Assembly: GCA_963575745.1 (NCBI GenBank)
Contig: CAUYUJ010017856.1
Location: 64,814 to 128,813 of the forward strand
Origin: Prorocentrum cordatum
Lineage: Eukaryota > Sar > Dinophyceae > Prorocentrales > Prorocentraceae
Length of the DNA: 64,000 nucleotides
Reading direction: 5' to 3'
Below the pieces are notes generated by a model. The model made no database searches. It was given only the letters and a program-made list of their open reading frames with translations, and was not told the origin of the DNA. The position numbers and the translations under genes are program-made. Positions 44,230 through 56,101 of this stretch are shown here, piece after piece (position 1 is the first letter of the stretch; every line of letters begins with the position of its first letter).

Positions 44230-45899
44230 CTCCCCCCTTACCCCCTTGTGTTCGCCGTCAAAATTGCAGGTTCGATCCAGTCGGGAGCCTTGAGACGGGG
44301 GTCCATGGAAACCTGGGGTCAGCCAGAGCGCCGGATCTTGAAGGATCCCGTAGGGCTAGTGTCTCGCTGACCCAGGTCTGCGTGCAGGATCTTGAGGTCC
44401 CTACAGGACCCTGCAGGATCCCGCAAGGCCTGACTGACCCAGGTTTGCACCGATCCGGGTCAGTACGTCTCCGATCAGATCCGGATTCCCGCGCCCGCGC
44501 GACGACCGCGACGACCACGGCGGCCACGGGGACCCCTCCTGTGGCTCCCTGCTGTCCGCCTGGGGGCCGGGGCCGCCGCCAGGGCTCCGGCGCCGAGAGC
44601 GGCGCGCCTGGCGTGCGCAGCGTGCGCCTGTCCATGCTCGAGGCCGAGGGGGAGGGCGAGAGAGGGTGCCGGGTCGAGGGTGCGGGACTGCTGGGGAGGG
44701 CGAGAGGAGCGAGGATGGAGGGTGGATGGCGGGTTGAGGACCGAGGATGGGGAGGGTGCGTGAGGGGGGGAGGGCCGTCGTTCGAGGATGGAGGGGGGTT
44801 GGAGTCGGCCTTTGGGGCTGAGGTAGGGCGTCACTGGTTCCAGCCATCAGAGGGGGGGAGAGGCACACGGTGTGCACGGGTGTCGTTCCCTTGCCCCTCT
44901 GGGGTCCGCCTTCGCCAGATCGGCATGGAATGCCGAATCCGCATCCTTTCCCCTGCGGCCTGGTTCTGCTGGTGCCCGCCTGGAGCAGGCCCCTCGGCAG
45001 ATCTGGGCGCGGCTTCTTCTGTGTCTCTTGCCAGCCTTTTTGGGGAAGGGTTTCTCCGTCGCCACGGCCTCAGCCGCCTCGAGGTTTCTGGTCAGAGCGC
45101 GCCCCCGTTGTTGTTTGCCCCCCTGCAGATGTTTTTGGTTTGTCTGTTTATTTGTTTGTTTGTTTTGTTTGTTTGTTTGTTTGTTTGTTTGTTTGTTTGT
45201 TTGTTTGTTAGTGTGTGTGTGGGTGTGTGTACCTTGATGTGGCCCGTACAGGCACTATATCGTCCAGGTGCTTGCGTTCTGTTTCGGCTCCCATTCATGG
45301 TTGACGAAGCGTTAACTGCAGTGGGTTCGTCCTTCAACGATGGCGCCCGCTTTGCACGGCACGTTGGTCACGCACGCGCCGTCCCTATCCATGGATTTGT
45401 TTGTGCTGTCCACCACCCATGCACGCCACCGTGTGTTGGCTGTCGTGGTCGCCCGCGGTCAGCTTGATGTCTTTGATTGGCCTTTCGGCCCGTACGCGCG
45501 CTGTCTTCGCGCTACTTGCACCTGCACAGTGTTTTGCCGCGTGCGTTGCTCGCTTGGCGGCGGCGCTTGTCTCGCCTGTGCCTGTCTTGCGCCGCCGTTC
45601 GCTGGCTGGTCTGGCAGCATTGCAATGCGCGTCTTCCTTTAGCTACTAGCATCAGACGGCTGTAGCGCTTCAACTCCAGGCGTCGAGCTACGCTCCGCGG
45701 GATGCTTGGCCGCTGCACGTTGGCTTTGCAGTGCCTCGTCTTTTCACCACCTGCATCTCTGCACGGCCGTGGCTGGACCCTTTCGTCACGGCGTGTTCGA
45801 TTCAGTTCATCCGCAATTTGCGCTTCCACTTGCCGACCGCGCCTGAGGCTCCTCTTTGCCGCCGACTCAAAACATTGTGTGCGTGCGTTTGTGTGTGTG

Positions 45900-45947
<48 letters not shown>

Positions 45948-46298
45948 TGCGTGCGTGCGTGCGTGCATGCGTGCGTGTGTGTGTGTGTGTTGTCTGCTGG
46001 AGCGCGCGTGCGGACTGCCTCTGCCGCGCTGCGACGTAAGAAAGACTGTGTGCCTTCCCTCTCCTAACCCCCTCTCCTACCCCCTCGCCTCCCTTCTCGG
46101 CTGGCTCCTTCTCCTCCTCGCGTCTTGCCTCGGAGTCGTGCTGTGTGGCGCCTCCCCTCTCCCCGTCCGCGCCCCCTCCTCCGTCGGTCGGCCCGTTGGC
46201 TCTCGCGCCCGCTCGTCTGTCTCCCTCGGCCCGTTGCCGCCGCTCCCCGCTCCCCGCCTCTCGCTCCGCTCCGTTCCGCCCCCCCCCCTTTTCGCCGC
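44230..46298. other. GC-rich stretch with TTTG and TG arrays
   Basis: A TTTG run at about 45140-45210, and TG/TTTG/GCG TG-type dinucleotides at 45880-45990. Related GATCC/GACCCAGGT segments repeat at 44270-44470. Elsewhere open frames lack recognisable domains. I see no supported gene. Confidence 0.6.
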
Positions 46299-46453
46299 CT
46301 ACCAAGCCACCCCAACCCAACCCGAAGGCCTCAATTTAACCTCGATTTCCAGTGGGGGGGGGGGTTGGGGAACATCGAAAAAACACATGTGGAACCCTTA
46401 CCCCCCCCAACCCGAAATTCGGGTCTTCGGGTTGGGTTGGGGTGGTCTGGTAG
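46299..46453. mobile_element. MITE family D, copy 2
   Basis: Inverted ends TACCAAGCCACCCCAACCCA and TGGGTTGGGGTGGTCTGGTA, with the shared centre AACCCGAAATTCGGGTCTTC. TA flanks or ends both sides here. It lies 24 bp from a family B element, showing clustering of insertions. Confidence 0.7.
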
Positions 46454-46477
46454 GTAGTCACCTTTGCCCCCCTGTTA

Positions 46478-46627
46478 GGAGGCCACATGCGAACCCTGCC
46501 CCTACCCCCCACGATTTCTGAGGGGGAGGGTGGGGTTGACTTCGTTCGGGCGCTTCCGAGCGAAGTGAACCCCACCCTCCCCCTCAGAAATCGTGGGGGG
46601 TAGGGGCAGGGTTCGCATGTGGCCCCC
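46478..46627. mobile_element. MITE family B, copy 3
   Basis: 150 bp, flanked by TA (46476-46477 and 46628-46629). Its arms pair almost perfectly. The left end starts GGAGGCCACATGCG instead of GGGGGCCACATGCG. Confidence 0.88.
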
Positions 46628-46805
46628 TACCTGTCCTGCTGGCCCCTCGCCGTCCCCTGCTTTGGGGCTTCGCTGCGTCGTGCGCGTTCTTGCTCTTTCC
46701 ACTGTTCGCCAGCGCGTGCGCGCCAGCGGGGCTCTCGAGCGACTCGGGGCCGGTCCCAGTCAGGGACGGCTGACTGTGTGCTTACAGTGCCGTTTTTAAT
46801 ACATG

Positions 46806-47880
46806 CTCCGCGTGCGGATCATGTGTTAAAAAATGCAGGGGTTCAGTACTAAAAACAACGATGAGTTCATTCACAAATTTATTAATCGCTTCGCTCATTC
46901 CGCCGGCCCATATCGCGCACCGCCGTTGACTGGCCGAGTGGCCGTCGGCAGTGCGGAGCTGCAGGGGGCGGGGGACTCAGGTTGTGCCTCTTTTGTCGTG
47001 TCGGACGGTGGCAGGCGTTGAATGGGAACGTTGATTCTCGTGTAGTGCTGATGTCCTCTGTCGTTGCGGACGCGGGCGGCAAGGAACAGTTTTTTGTTTC
47101 TCCTCTTCGTCCTGTTTTCTTGCGTGCTGGGGGGGCATTTGGGTGGCCTGCAGGGGCCGCTTGGGGGCTTCTTGGGGGCCTCCTGAGGGCCTGTTGGGGG
47201 CCTCTTTGGGGCCTCTTAGGGGCCTCTTGGGGCCTCCTGGGGACTTCTGAGGGCCGAGGGCTCGAAATATTGTTTCGTGTTCCCCCCCTGGGGCCTCTCT
47301 TGGGGCGTCCTTGGGGCCCTCTTGGGCCGTCTTGGAGCCCTCTTGGGCCGTCTTGGGGCCCTCTTGGGGGCCTCTTGGGCCCTCTTGGGGCGGTCTTGGG
47401 GTCTTCTTGGGCCGTCTTGGGGTGTCGTGAAGCCGAAAAGGTGGAAACGTGAAAATTCATCCAAAACCTTAGGAAAAGCAATGAATTTTGCCTCTTGGGG
47501 CCCTCTCGGGAGTGCTCTTGGAGGCCTCTTGGGGCGTCTGGGGGCCATCGTGGGCGTCTTGGAGCGATCTTGTGGCATCTCGGACCCCTCATGTAGCATC
47601 TTGAAGGCCTCTTGGAAGCCTCTTGGCCCTTCTTGGGGCTCTCGGGGACGTCTCGGAGCCGCGTTGGTGCGCTGCTGGAGCGCCCTGGTGACTCCTCCCG
47701 GGACTCTCTCAGGACCTTGCCGGGGTACTTTCCGCCCGGGGACCCCCAGGGGCCGCCCCGCGCGCGCGTAAAGCAGTCACCGGAGATCTTAGCACGCCTC
47801 TGGCCCGTTGGGCCGGCGAATTCATAGATTGATCGTGTATGAAAATCCCATATGAAGTCCCATGTATCAAAAGCTGCCCT
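46806..47880. repeat. Dispersed repeat G, copy split by repeat F
   Basis: The left part (46806-46883) matches 3967 onward. The right part (47821-47880: TTCATAGATTGATCGTGT and AGTCCCATGTATCAAAAGCT) matches the tail of the same repeat near 4050-4095. The intervening 46884-47820 is repeat F. Confidence 0.6.
46884..47820. repeat. Dispersed repeat F, long copy inserted in repeat G
   Basis: Starts AATCGCTTCGCTCATTCCGC and ends GGCCCGTTGGGCCGGCGAA. The interior holds two blocks of CTTGGGGCCGTCTTGGGG-type minisatellite (47145-47260 and 47290-47660) and a GGAGATCTTAGCACGCC segment shared with 42710. It occupies a site that is empty in the copy at 4 kb. Flanking ATT or TT may be the target duplication. 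Confidence 0.6.
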
Positions 47881-47936
47881 GCAGGCGTAGGCGTGTGAGT
47901 TTCTCTCATCCTTGGGCTCCCAGGGGGTGCCCTATA

Positions 47937-48112
47937 CAGTCGGGGCGCTGGAGAAGGAACCCTTTTCGTTGGGGAGGGGCTCGGTGTTCCTTGATTGTTT
48001 TACAGTTTGCCTTGGGTTGTCCTTAGGTTTTCCATGGGGAATCGAAGTTGAACTTCTGGGTAAAGGGGGCCTCGTTCCTTAATTAGTGTTCCTTAGGTCA
48101 ACGCCTCGACTG
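47937..48112. mobile_element. MITE family H (CAGTCGGGGC ends), copy 1
   Basis: 176 bp. Inverted ends CAGTCGGGGCGCTGGAGAAG and the complement in CCTTAGGTCAACGCCTCGAC TG, flanked by TA (47935-47936 and 48113-48114). CAGT termini at a TA target are typical of Tc1/mariner elements. Copy 2 is 53524-53699. Confidence 0.85.
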
Positions 48113-48301
48113 TATAGTCGCCATCCTCGCCAGAAACCGTTGTGCAGTGCCGCCGGCGGAGGGCCCCCTTTGCCCCGACGCCGTCCGCGCCGCGCGCGCC
48201 GCGCGCGGCAGGAGCTCTGCTTCCGGTGATCCGGATCGGCTGCGCCGGCGGATCCGTGATCGTCGCTGGAATCCCGTCGAAGCTCATGACTCATGTTAGA
48301 G

Positions 48302-48493
48302 TTATGTCGGGCGTGTCCCCCTACAGGGGGATTTTCCCCCAAAAATCAAAAAATACCAACAAACATGCTTCAAAAAGTTACAAAAATATTCAAAATAGTC
48401 CCCAGACTATTTTTGGAGCATTTTTTGAATACTTTTGAGGTATTTTTTATTTTTCGTCGAAAATCCCCCTGTAGGGGGACAGGCCCGACTTAA
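48302..48493. mobile_element. MITE family A, copy 3
   Basis: 192 bp, flanked by the perfect 8-bp repeat TGTTAGAG (48294-48301 and 48494-48501). The left end is TTATGTCGGG rather than TTAAGTCGGG, so TTAA is part of the inverted repeat and not a piggyBac-type target site. Confidence 0.9.
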
Positions 48494-49061
48494 TGTTAGA
48501 GCGCGCTCCAGGAGAGGGACAAGGATCGTTTTGGGGCCCGCGCCGCGCTTCTGCCATGTCAGAAGCCAGGGGCGAGGGGGTCCCAGCTTCCCGATCGCCA
48601 CCCCCCCGAAACCATAATCGCGTATCCATTGTTTGGTTAGCTTTTGGCGTCACGGGGTCACTGCTGGGCCTCAGTGCCGTCAAGAGATGGACTGCTGCGG
48701 AAAGCCCGTCCCAGGGAGGGCTCACTTTTGCTTCTGTTCACTTTCCTGCACGGGATCTCTGACTCCCCGACCTCGTCTCCACGGCCAGCTTCTCATTTTG
48801 GGCCGTCTTTTGACGGTCCCAAGAGCCCGAAGGAAGACCTCCACGAAGCGAAGCTTGCGAGGCACCTCCGCGTTGTTTGTCCCCAGACGTCGTCAGCCTG
48901 GGTATGGAGTCGAGAATTCGGGGGGCGCGGCTTTCGAACTGCTCCAGGCCGCGGAGCGGAAGGAGGGAGGAAGGAGGGGGGACGAATTAGTGAAGAAGGA
49001 GGCGAAAGAAGAGAGGTGGAGGAGGGGGAGGAAGAGGGAGGATGACACCATGAAAGGATGC

Positions 49062-49164
49062 TGATGGTGGTGGTGGCGATGATGACGATGACGATGTCGA
49101 TGACGGTGATGATGGTGATGTTGTTGGTGGTGATGATGTTGCAAATGCTGATGGGTGGTGGTGG

Positions 49165-49246
<82 letters not shown>

Positions 49247-49260
49247 GGTGGTGGTGATGA
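49062..49260. repeat. GATGGT and (GAT)n array
   Basis: GATGGTGGT variants, then pure GAT at about 49168-49232 and GGT to 49256. The segment 48502-49061 between MITE A and this array has no recognised gene. Confidence 0.9.
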
Positions 49261-49407
49261 GTACCTTTTTTTTCGTGTAGCTTGCTGGGTTTCTCTCATT
49301 CTGCCGGCCCGTGTTGTGGTACCGCTGTCGTTTGCCCGAGTGTTTGTCGTCAGTGACGCTGGGGCGTGGCCGCTCTCTTGGGGCGGTGCGTGGGGAGCGC
49401 AGGATTG

Positions 49408-49475
49408 CAAAAAAAAACCCGAAGGATTGAAGGATTGCAAAAAACCCTCCTTCGTTTTTTTGCAATCCTTCGTTC
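49408..49475. repeat. Short inverted repeat of GCAAAAAA
   Basis: GGATTGCAAAAAA occurs twice (49408, 49430) and its complement TTTTTTGCAATCC once (49460), giving a hairpin with CGAAGGA repeats. No protein is encoded. Confidence 0.6.
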
Positions 49476-50214
49476 AAGTGAGGGCAGGGGGGCACGATTT
49501 GTTGCCCCTCCCGGCGGCAGAAGCAGCAGTCATCCAATACAGGGGTGTTGTTGAGAGATCGCCGCATGCATGCATGTGTTTTTGTTTGCCGTATCGCTTT
49601 GCACGCAGTATTGTGTCGATCATGCACTTGCTGTGTTCGCATGCCGCTGCCATTTTCATTCGAGTCCTGACGAGCCCCAGCAGGGGCGAAACGTTGACAC
49701 GCGTACTGAAAAGGCACGGGCTTGAGAGCGCCATACGAGTAAGGAGCCCTGCGGTGGTGCCTTGTCCGTCGTGGGTTTTGACAGGGCCCCTCCGTGCTCT
49801 GCTCGTGCCGCTGTGGGGCCCGTCGCCCGTGGGTGTTCGCCTCGGGGCCGCTCCGAAGATTGGATGCACACCTCCTGCAAGTTTAGAGCTGTTCTGTTGG
49901 AGGGTGGCGGTCTGCGACTGCGAACCTGGGCACCAAAGGAGCACCCCTCCGCTTTTTCTCCCCTCCCTGTGCGGACTCGTGCGGGATGCCGTTCACGTCG
50001 ATGTCGATGACCTCCGGCTCATCTACGCGCCCCCGATGGCAGCTCTTTCCTCCGCCCCTCTGCGTCATCGTTCGTGTGCGGGGCAGCAGGGCAGAGCTGT
50101 GCTGGGGCCGTGCAGCGAGCCTCTTGGGCGGACTTGTCTGTTGAACTTTTGTCATCGTCACTATTTTCTGCTACTTTTTCTTCCATCATTTCTTTACTTT
50201 TTAATGCCCAAGTC

Positions 50215-50560
50215 GTCGCAGCTGTACGCCTCCGGAGGCCTCTCTTTGGGCCTCCTCCGGGCCCCTTGGGCCCTCGTGGGGCGTCTGCGGGGCCTTCGGC
50301 GGCCTCCTTCGGCGGCCTCCTGGCGGCATCCTGGGGCCTCCTGGGTGCCCCTTGGGGGGACGGCTCGGATGTTCGCTTCGGGCTCCCCCTCTTGGGCCCC
50401 CCTCGGGGTCGTCTTGGGGCCGTTTTGGGCCATCTCGGGCGCCTCTCGGGCGCTCTTGGGGGCCATTGGGGCCGTCGTGGAGCGGTCTTGAGGGCCTGTT
50501 GGGACGTCTTGGAGCGCCAGAAGCTCGGGCAGTGGAGAACCCGAGAAACATGGAAACATT
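50215..50560. repeat. GGGCCTCTTGGGGCGTC-type minisatellite
   Basis: About 330 bp of degenerate CTTGGGGCCGTC units, similar to the interior of repeat F, ending GGAGCGCCAGAAGCTCGGGC. A diverged counterpart of the F right end (GCGGCCCCGAGCGCGCGAAC, then CTCAGCACGCCCTCGGCCCG) lies at 51630-51700. This may be a third, old copy of repeat F, spread over 50.2-51.7 kb. Confidence 0.5.
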
Positions 50561-51492
50561 GTAGGGGCATCTATGATTTTTTTTTGGGTGGGGGGGGCGG
50601 GGGGGGGGGGAAAGGGGCATCTATGATTCTGGCCTCTTTGGGCCCGGTTGGGAAGGCTCTGGGAAGTCTGGTCGGACGTCCTCGGCGCTCTTTCGACCGA
50701 CCGGAGGCCCTCTTGGCTTCGCGTTTTGAGCCGATCGTTCGTCGATTCGGAGCTCTTTCGGGGCAGTCATGGGGGTCTTTCTGGGGGGGGGGGGCCTTGG
50801 GGTGCTCGTCGAGCTGCTCCCCTGCTCGGCCCCCCCCCCCCCTGGCCATCGCGCCGCCCCTCGTGGCGGTCGGATCCCGCCCGCGCTGCCCCTCCAGTAG
50901 CGGTCGGGGGTGGACAGAACCCCCAACAGTGGCACGTCGATCAGTGAATTGTCCGTTTTCGGTTCTCGAGAGGGCGCCGTGGCCGTCATTTTCCAGGCTT
51001 GCGCCCGCCAGGTTTGGGCCTCAGGTCGTTTTCACTAAACCACGTTTTACTAAAGGGGGGCCTGTCCATCCCCGGAGCGTGTGTCCTCATATGCCATGGG
51101 TTCCTAGGGTGGGTGGGCCGTGAGCACCGCGCCAGCGTGTGGCACGTCCAGTATGTCGACATCTTCGCGCCCTGGTTGAACTTAAACCACACACACACGT
51201 CCGGAGCTCCGCGCGAGTTTCTTGCGTCGGCGTCTGGGCCCCTTTGGGGGGTCTGTCCATCCCCGCAGCGGCGCGCTCTCCACGCCTCGCGCCAGCAGCA
51301 GGTCCCCGACGAGGGCTGTCGTGGCGCTCGGCGGGCCCACGGGCGTCGCGACTCGGACTTGGAACACCGCCTGGGGAGCTCCTCCTCCTCCTCCCTCCTC
51401 CTCCTCCTCCTCCTCCTCCATCCCTCCTCCTCCTCCTCCTCCTCCTCCTCCTCCTCCTCCTCCTCCTCCTCCTCCTCCTCCTCCTCCTCCTC

Positions 51493-51523
<31 letters not shown>

Positions 51524-53520
51524 TCCTCCCGGGAGCGCTGGAGGAGCAGCCGCGGAAGGACATTAGCCCCTTTCGAACCCGAACTGGTCCCGGGCATGGC
51601 CGGGGGTACGTCTGGGGATCCCCGAGGGCGGCCCCGAGCGCGCGAACTCGAAGTGTCTCGAATCTGCTTCCAGAAGTCTCAGCACGCCCTCGGCCCGCTG
51701 GACTGGCGACACTTCCAAGGCTTTTTTCTTCTCTAGTCAAGGGGCACAGGTTGCAATGACGACTAAGATCATCAATCTCACCTCGTGTGCAAAGCCGCTA
51801 AGGCGAGCGGCGCGCGGAAGGAGCAGGCCGTCCGCGGCAATGCCGGGCAAGTGTCGCGGACAATGCCAGGGACAGGTGCGATGTGTGGGGGGCTCCCCTC
51901 CCGCTTTCCCCCCCTCGGGTTCTCTCCAGGTGGTGTTCTCGGATCGCACCTCGGGCTCCAGGCAGAGGTCTGGGACGACTCCAGCTCCCACGGAGGCTCT
52001 CGCCAAGCTGCAAGGAAGCAGTGGAAAACACCCCATGGGCCGAAAACCTTCAGGAATCTGCAGACCGACTCGTGAATTTCCACTTCCTCCCTCTTCATCC
52101 TCCTCTCCATTCCCATCCCCCATCCTCTTCATCCTCCTCCTCCTCTTCCTCCTCCTCCTCCTCCTCCTCCTTCGACTGCGAGTTTGAACCTTCTTGGTTT
52201 GGCCGAGGGATCTGGTTGTCAACGTCGTTGGCACTGTCGTTCGTGCGGTACGGAGCCGTCCAAGAGAACCAAGAGCGCAGTAGTCAAGTGCGCGACGCAA
52301 AAAAACAGGGGTCGTCTGCGCCGACATTGGCGCGTAAGCTGCCCGCGTAAGGTCGCGCGTAAGCGCCTTCGTCTCCAATGCAGCGTACCGTGCTGGCGGC
52401 CCGCGTACGCCACCGCGTAAGGCAGCTATGCCATGGCGCGTAAGACTCGCTCCTTTTCGTCGCTCAGGTGGCTTCAGATGCCCTGTGCCCCACCAGCCCT
52501 TGGCCACCCCAGCAGCCAGGCCCCGCAAGAGGCGGGGCCCGGTGCGGGGTGGCATCACTGCGCACCCGTCGCACACGACGAGGCGGTGGGAGGCCGTGGT
52601 GGGGGCCTCGAGAGGAAGGGATTTTTGCTTGCTCTCGATGTGGTGGCCTGGGCACGGACCACTGCAGGAGGAGCGGGAAATCTGTTCAGGAATGCGAAGC
52701 CCCCGCTCGCACGGGCCTTCCGTATCTGCGAGCGCTCGAGAAGGGCAGAGCCCCTGGCCACTGCTCAAGTAACTGGGTGGAGTGGCGCGCAGCGCATCGT
52801 CCAACCCAAATCCAACCTCCTCCTCCTCCTCCTCCTTCTCCTTCCCCTCTTTCCCCTCCTCCTCCTCCTCCTCCTCCTCCTCCTCCTCCTCCTCCTCGTC
52901 CTCCCCTGCCTCCTGCCGCCGCAGTGCCACACAAGACGATCCCAGTCCGCGCCCGCACCGTGGCGCCCGCGCTTGGGCGCCCGGCGCTGCGGTTGCGGAG
53001 GCCCTCTGGGGTACCACCAGGGGGCCCTGTTTTTCGGGGGCGGCAAAGAGGAGGGTGATGACTAGGTGGGGGTGGATATCATGGCGTGGGCCATGATATT
53101 TCCGCAGATTTCATGGCGCCCCTTCTTATTTCACTACGTCCCTGGCCCCCCCCTGGGCCGCGCACATGCCGCTGGCCATGATTTGCCCCCCTCTTGGACG
53201 CCCCCCTCTTGGCCGCTCCCGAGTTTTCGTTCCATGGGTGGAGAGGGAGCCCATCCATCCTCGCCTGCGTCCCGAGGCTGCTAAATAGAGGAAGGGAGTA
53301 GGGAATGTACTCGAGCGGCGGGGTCCCTCCAAGGAAGCAGTCGACGAGGGGCTATCGTTGACGTCGTTCTGTCCTGCCAGCACGGCTCTACGAGGCTTGC
53401 CTTTGTCGATAAGGATGCCGACGAAGTGGATTCGTGTTGTGTCGCGTACACTGTTCGTAGAGGCCCCCGTGGCTGACAAGCAGGTACCATGCAGTGGTAG
53501 CTGGGAGCGAATTCTTCACG
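50561..53520. repeat. GC-rich stretch with CTC arrays and repeat D1 copy 2
   Basis: CTC arrays at 51380-51522, 52132-52172 and 52818-52900. Dispersed repeat D1 copy 2 occupies about 52289-52468 (CGCGTAAGCTGCCCGCGTAA, GCTATGCCATGGCGCGTAAG). I find no supported gene; several frames of 80-200 codons are rich in Arg, Pro, Ala and Gly. Confidence 0.6.
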
Positions 53521-53523
53521 GTA

Positions 53524-53699
53524 CAGTCGGGGCGCTGAAGAAGGAACCCTGTTCGCTGGGGAGGGGCTCGGTGTTCCTTGATTGTTTTGCAGTTTGCCTT
53601 GGGTTTTCCTGAGGTTTCCCATGGGAAATCGAAGTTTAACTTATGGGAAGCAGGGGCCTCGTTCCTTATTTAGGGTTCCTTAGGTCAACGCCCCGACTG
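53524..53699. mobile_element. MITE family H, copy 2
   Basis: 176 bp, the same length as copy 1 and closely similar along its whole length. The left flank is TA (53522-53523); the right flank is TT, so one base of the target duplication has mutated. Confidence 0.82.
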
Positions 53700-56000
53700 T
53701 TGTGTAGCCTATCACGGTGCATCGGCCCCACGCGCCTTCTCCGTCTCCCCCTTGGAGCACGTCGCCTGGGACGCGCTCGAGGTGGGGGGCCACTGGAGGC
53801 GGCAGCCCGTGGGTGCTGCAGCCCTCAGGCGCGGTGGCCTCCCCCGTGGGGCCTGCCCAGATCGGGGGGAGGGGGTCCCAGGGGGGAGTACTTTCCCTCC
53901 TCCTCTCTCCTCCTTATCTCCTCCTCCTCCTCCTCCTCCTCCTCCTCCTCCTCCTCCTCCTCCTCCTCTCTCCTCCTTATCTTCGGGCTGAACAGGACCC
54001 CAAGCGAAACGTCTGTGAATTTTGCTATGCTCCGGGTTGCTTATTTGTTTGCTCGATGTCGTTCTTGCGCGCGGTTTCTTTGGCGTTGCTGGGCGCTCTT
54101 CGCGATGCCGCAGCACATGGTCGGGCCCCGACTCGCCTGGGCCCCGCCGCGGAGTCCGTGGGCCCTGGCCCCAGAATCAAAGGAGATCTGCGCCCTTGAG
54201 TCGAGGGCTCTGGACGCGGGGTCCGCGGGGCCCCAAGTACACAGGCCACCCGCGCGCGCTGGGCTTGCCCCCCGAGATGCCACCGGACGAGGCCACCGAA
54301 AGCTGCCCCGAAAGATGGCAGTTTCACATCGGCCGAATTATTAGCGAAAGTTGGGTGAATTATCTTCGGTCTTGTTTTTAACAGTGCGGAGCACCATCCG
54401 AGGCGTCGACGGGCAAGATTCGGAGCCCTTACGCGGCGCGATTCGGAGCCCCATTCGGGACGTCGATGGGCAAGATTCGGAGCAGGAGCGCGGCCGCCGC
54501 AGGCAAGATTCGGAGGTGGGATTCGGCTACATGAGGTGCGATCAGCGCCGCCCTCAGCAGCCTCTCAGAAGCATCGGAGGAGCCCCTTGGGAGCTTCTCC
54601 GGAGCCTCTCAGGATCATCTCAGACTCTTCGCGCTCGCGCCCGCGCAAAGGCGGGCTCAATGCCCCCCCAGCGCTGCGTCGTGAAATGGAGCGTGCGATT
54701 TGCATCTTTCAGATTTGAAGAGGAAGCCGCATTCGCATGCCATCTTGGGGGGGCAGTTCAGCCCGACTTATCTCCTCCTCCTCCTCCTCCTCCTCCTCCT
54801 CCTCCTCCTCCTCCTCCTCCTCCTCCTCTCGCCTCTTTATCTCCTCCTTCTCCTCTTCCTCCTCCTCCTCCTCCTCCTCCTCCCCGGACCAGGGAGCCCA
54901 GACCAGGGGGTCTGGACTGGGGGGCCCGGACTGGGAGGGGTCGGGTTCCATCCGGTTCGGGTTGGCCGTTCGGGCCGGTTGCGATCGGCTGGTTCGGTTC
55001 GAACTGGCCGGTTCGGTTGGAACCGGCCAGTTCGGTGTCGGCTGGTCCGGTTTGGGCTTCGGTTCGGGCGGTTTGCAGAGGCCGCTGGTTCACGGTTACC
55101 AATTCGGTTCAGACTCTTCCTGATGTGCGTAGTTTCCTCCGTGGTGCCGTTCAGCACCAGCTTCGTGGTGAACTTGGTTGTGACCGTCATGTCGCTCAGA
55201 GTAGCTCGAGCCAACGTACTGCCACGGTGCACCCACTTGCACACGCAGGGTGTGTACGTTTAATTTGGAATTGCTCGTATGTAGTTCGGTTTGCCATGAG
55301 GTGGCTGGCAGCAGTATGGTTGAATAGAGATACAATAACGTAGCAGCTAGGGTAGGCGGGTGGCGGGCGGGGGTAATAAGTGGCGATGGTGATGATGTTC
55401 GATCGTGTCGAATCGTACCAAGTAGCGTTGGTAATGGTCCACGTAGGCGGCAGTGCTTGGCATGTTCTGGTGGAGGGGTACGCTTCAGGTCCTGCCAGTA
55501 CTCATTCCAACGGTAGGCGTCCGTACTGTCAGGTGTGTGTGTGTGTGTGTGTGTGTGCGTGTGCTGCAAGTGGTGGCGATGGAGTAGGGCAATCTTGACC
55601 AGTTGGTGTGAAATACGCTTTGTGCTCCATGAGCGTGCCGCCCATCACTGATGATGCATGCCTGCGCATGGCTCGGGCCCATGAGCTCTTGGTCCTGTTC
55701 CCGGCTCCTCGCTCCTCCCCCCGCGGGGGAAGTCCGTCGCCGCGTGCGCCACACGCGTAAGCCAGTCATCATCTCGGAGGCATTCGTCAGCGCCCTACTG
55801 GCAGCCTGGGATGCCGACTCTTTGGGCCTGGCGGGAGGCCGTCGGCTCTCTCACAGCCTCGCCATACAGTGGCGAGCGCCGCCGCAGTGGGAGCGCTGTC
55901 GAGGCCACCCCCCTCTGGAACTCGTGCGCGGAGCGGCGGCCGGAGGCGCGGCTGTGCCTCTGCCTGCGGCGCGAGCCTACTTGCCCAGACCAGTTGAATA
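53700..56000. repeat. GC-rich stretch with CTC and TG arrays
   Basis: CTC arrays at 53928-53968, 54773-54828 and 54848-54883. Near 54940-55070 are degenerate GGTTCGGxCxGG repeats. A TG dinucleotide run is at 55533-55560. No supported gene. Confidence 0.6.
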
Positions 56001-56101
56001 GGGGGCCACATGCGAACTCTACCCCTACCCCGCCACGATTTCTGAGGGGGAGGGTGGGGTTCACTTCGTTCGGGAAGGGGCAGGGTTCGCATCTGGCCCC
56101 C
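56001..56101. mobile_element. MITE family B, copy 4 (internally deleted)
   Basis: 101 bp, flanked by TA (55999-56000 and 56102-56103). The termini match the other copies, but about 49 bp of the right arm near the centre are missing, as in deletion derivatives of palindromes. Confidence 0.85.

Noticed and set aside
45880-45990. Z-DNA or regulatory role of the TG run
   Set aside because: It is an ordinary dinucleotide microsatellite with no gene nearby to regulate.
53380-53480. EF-hand-like DKDADEVD
   Set aside because: A short isolated match in a frame that is not sustained; no paired hand or flanking helices.
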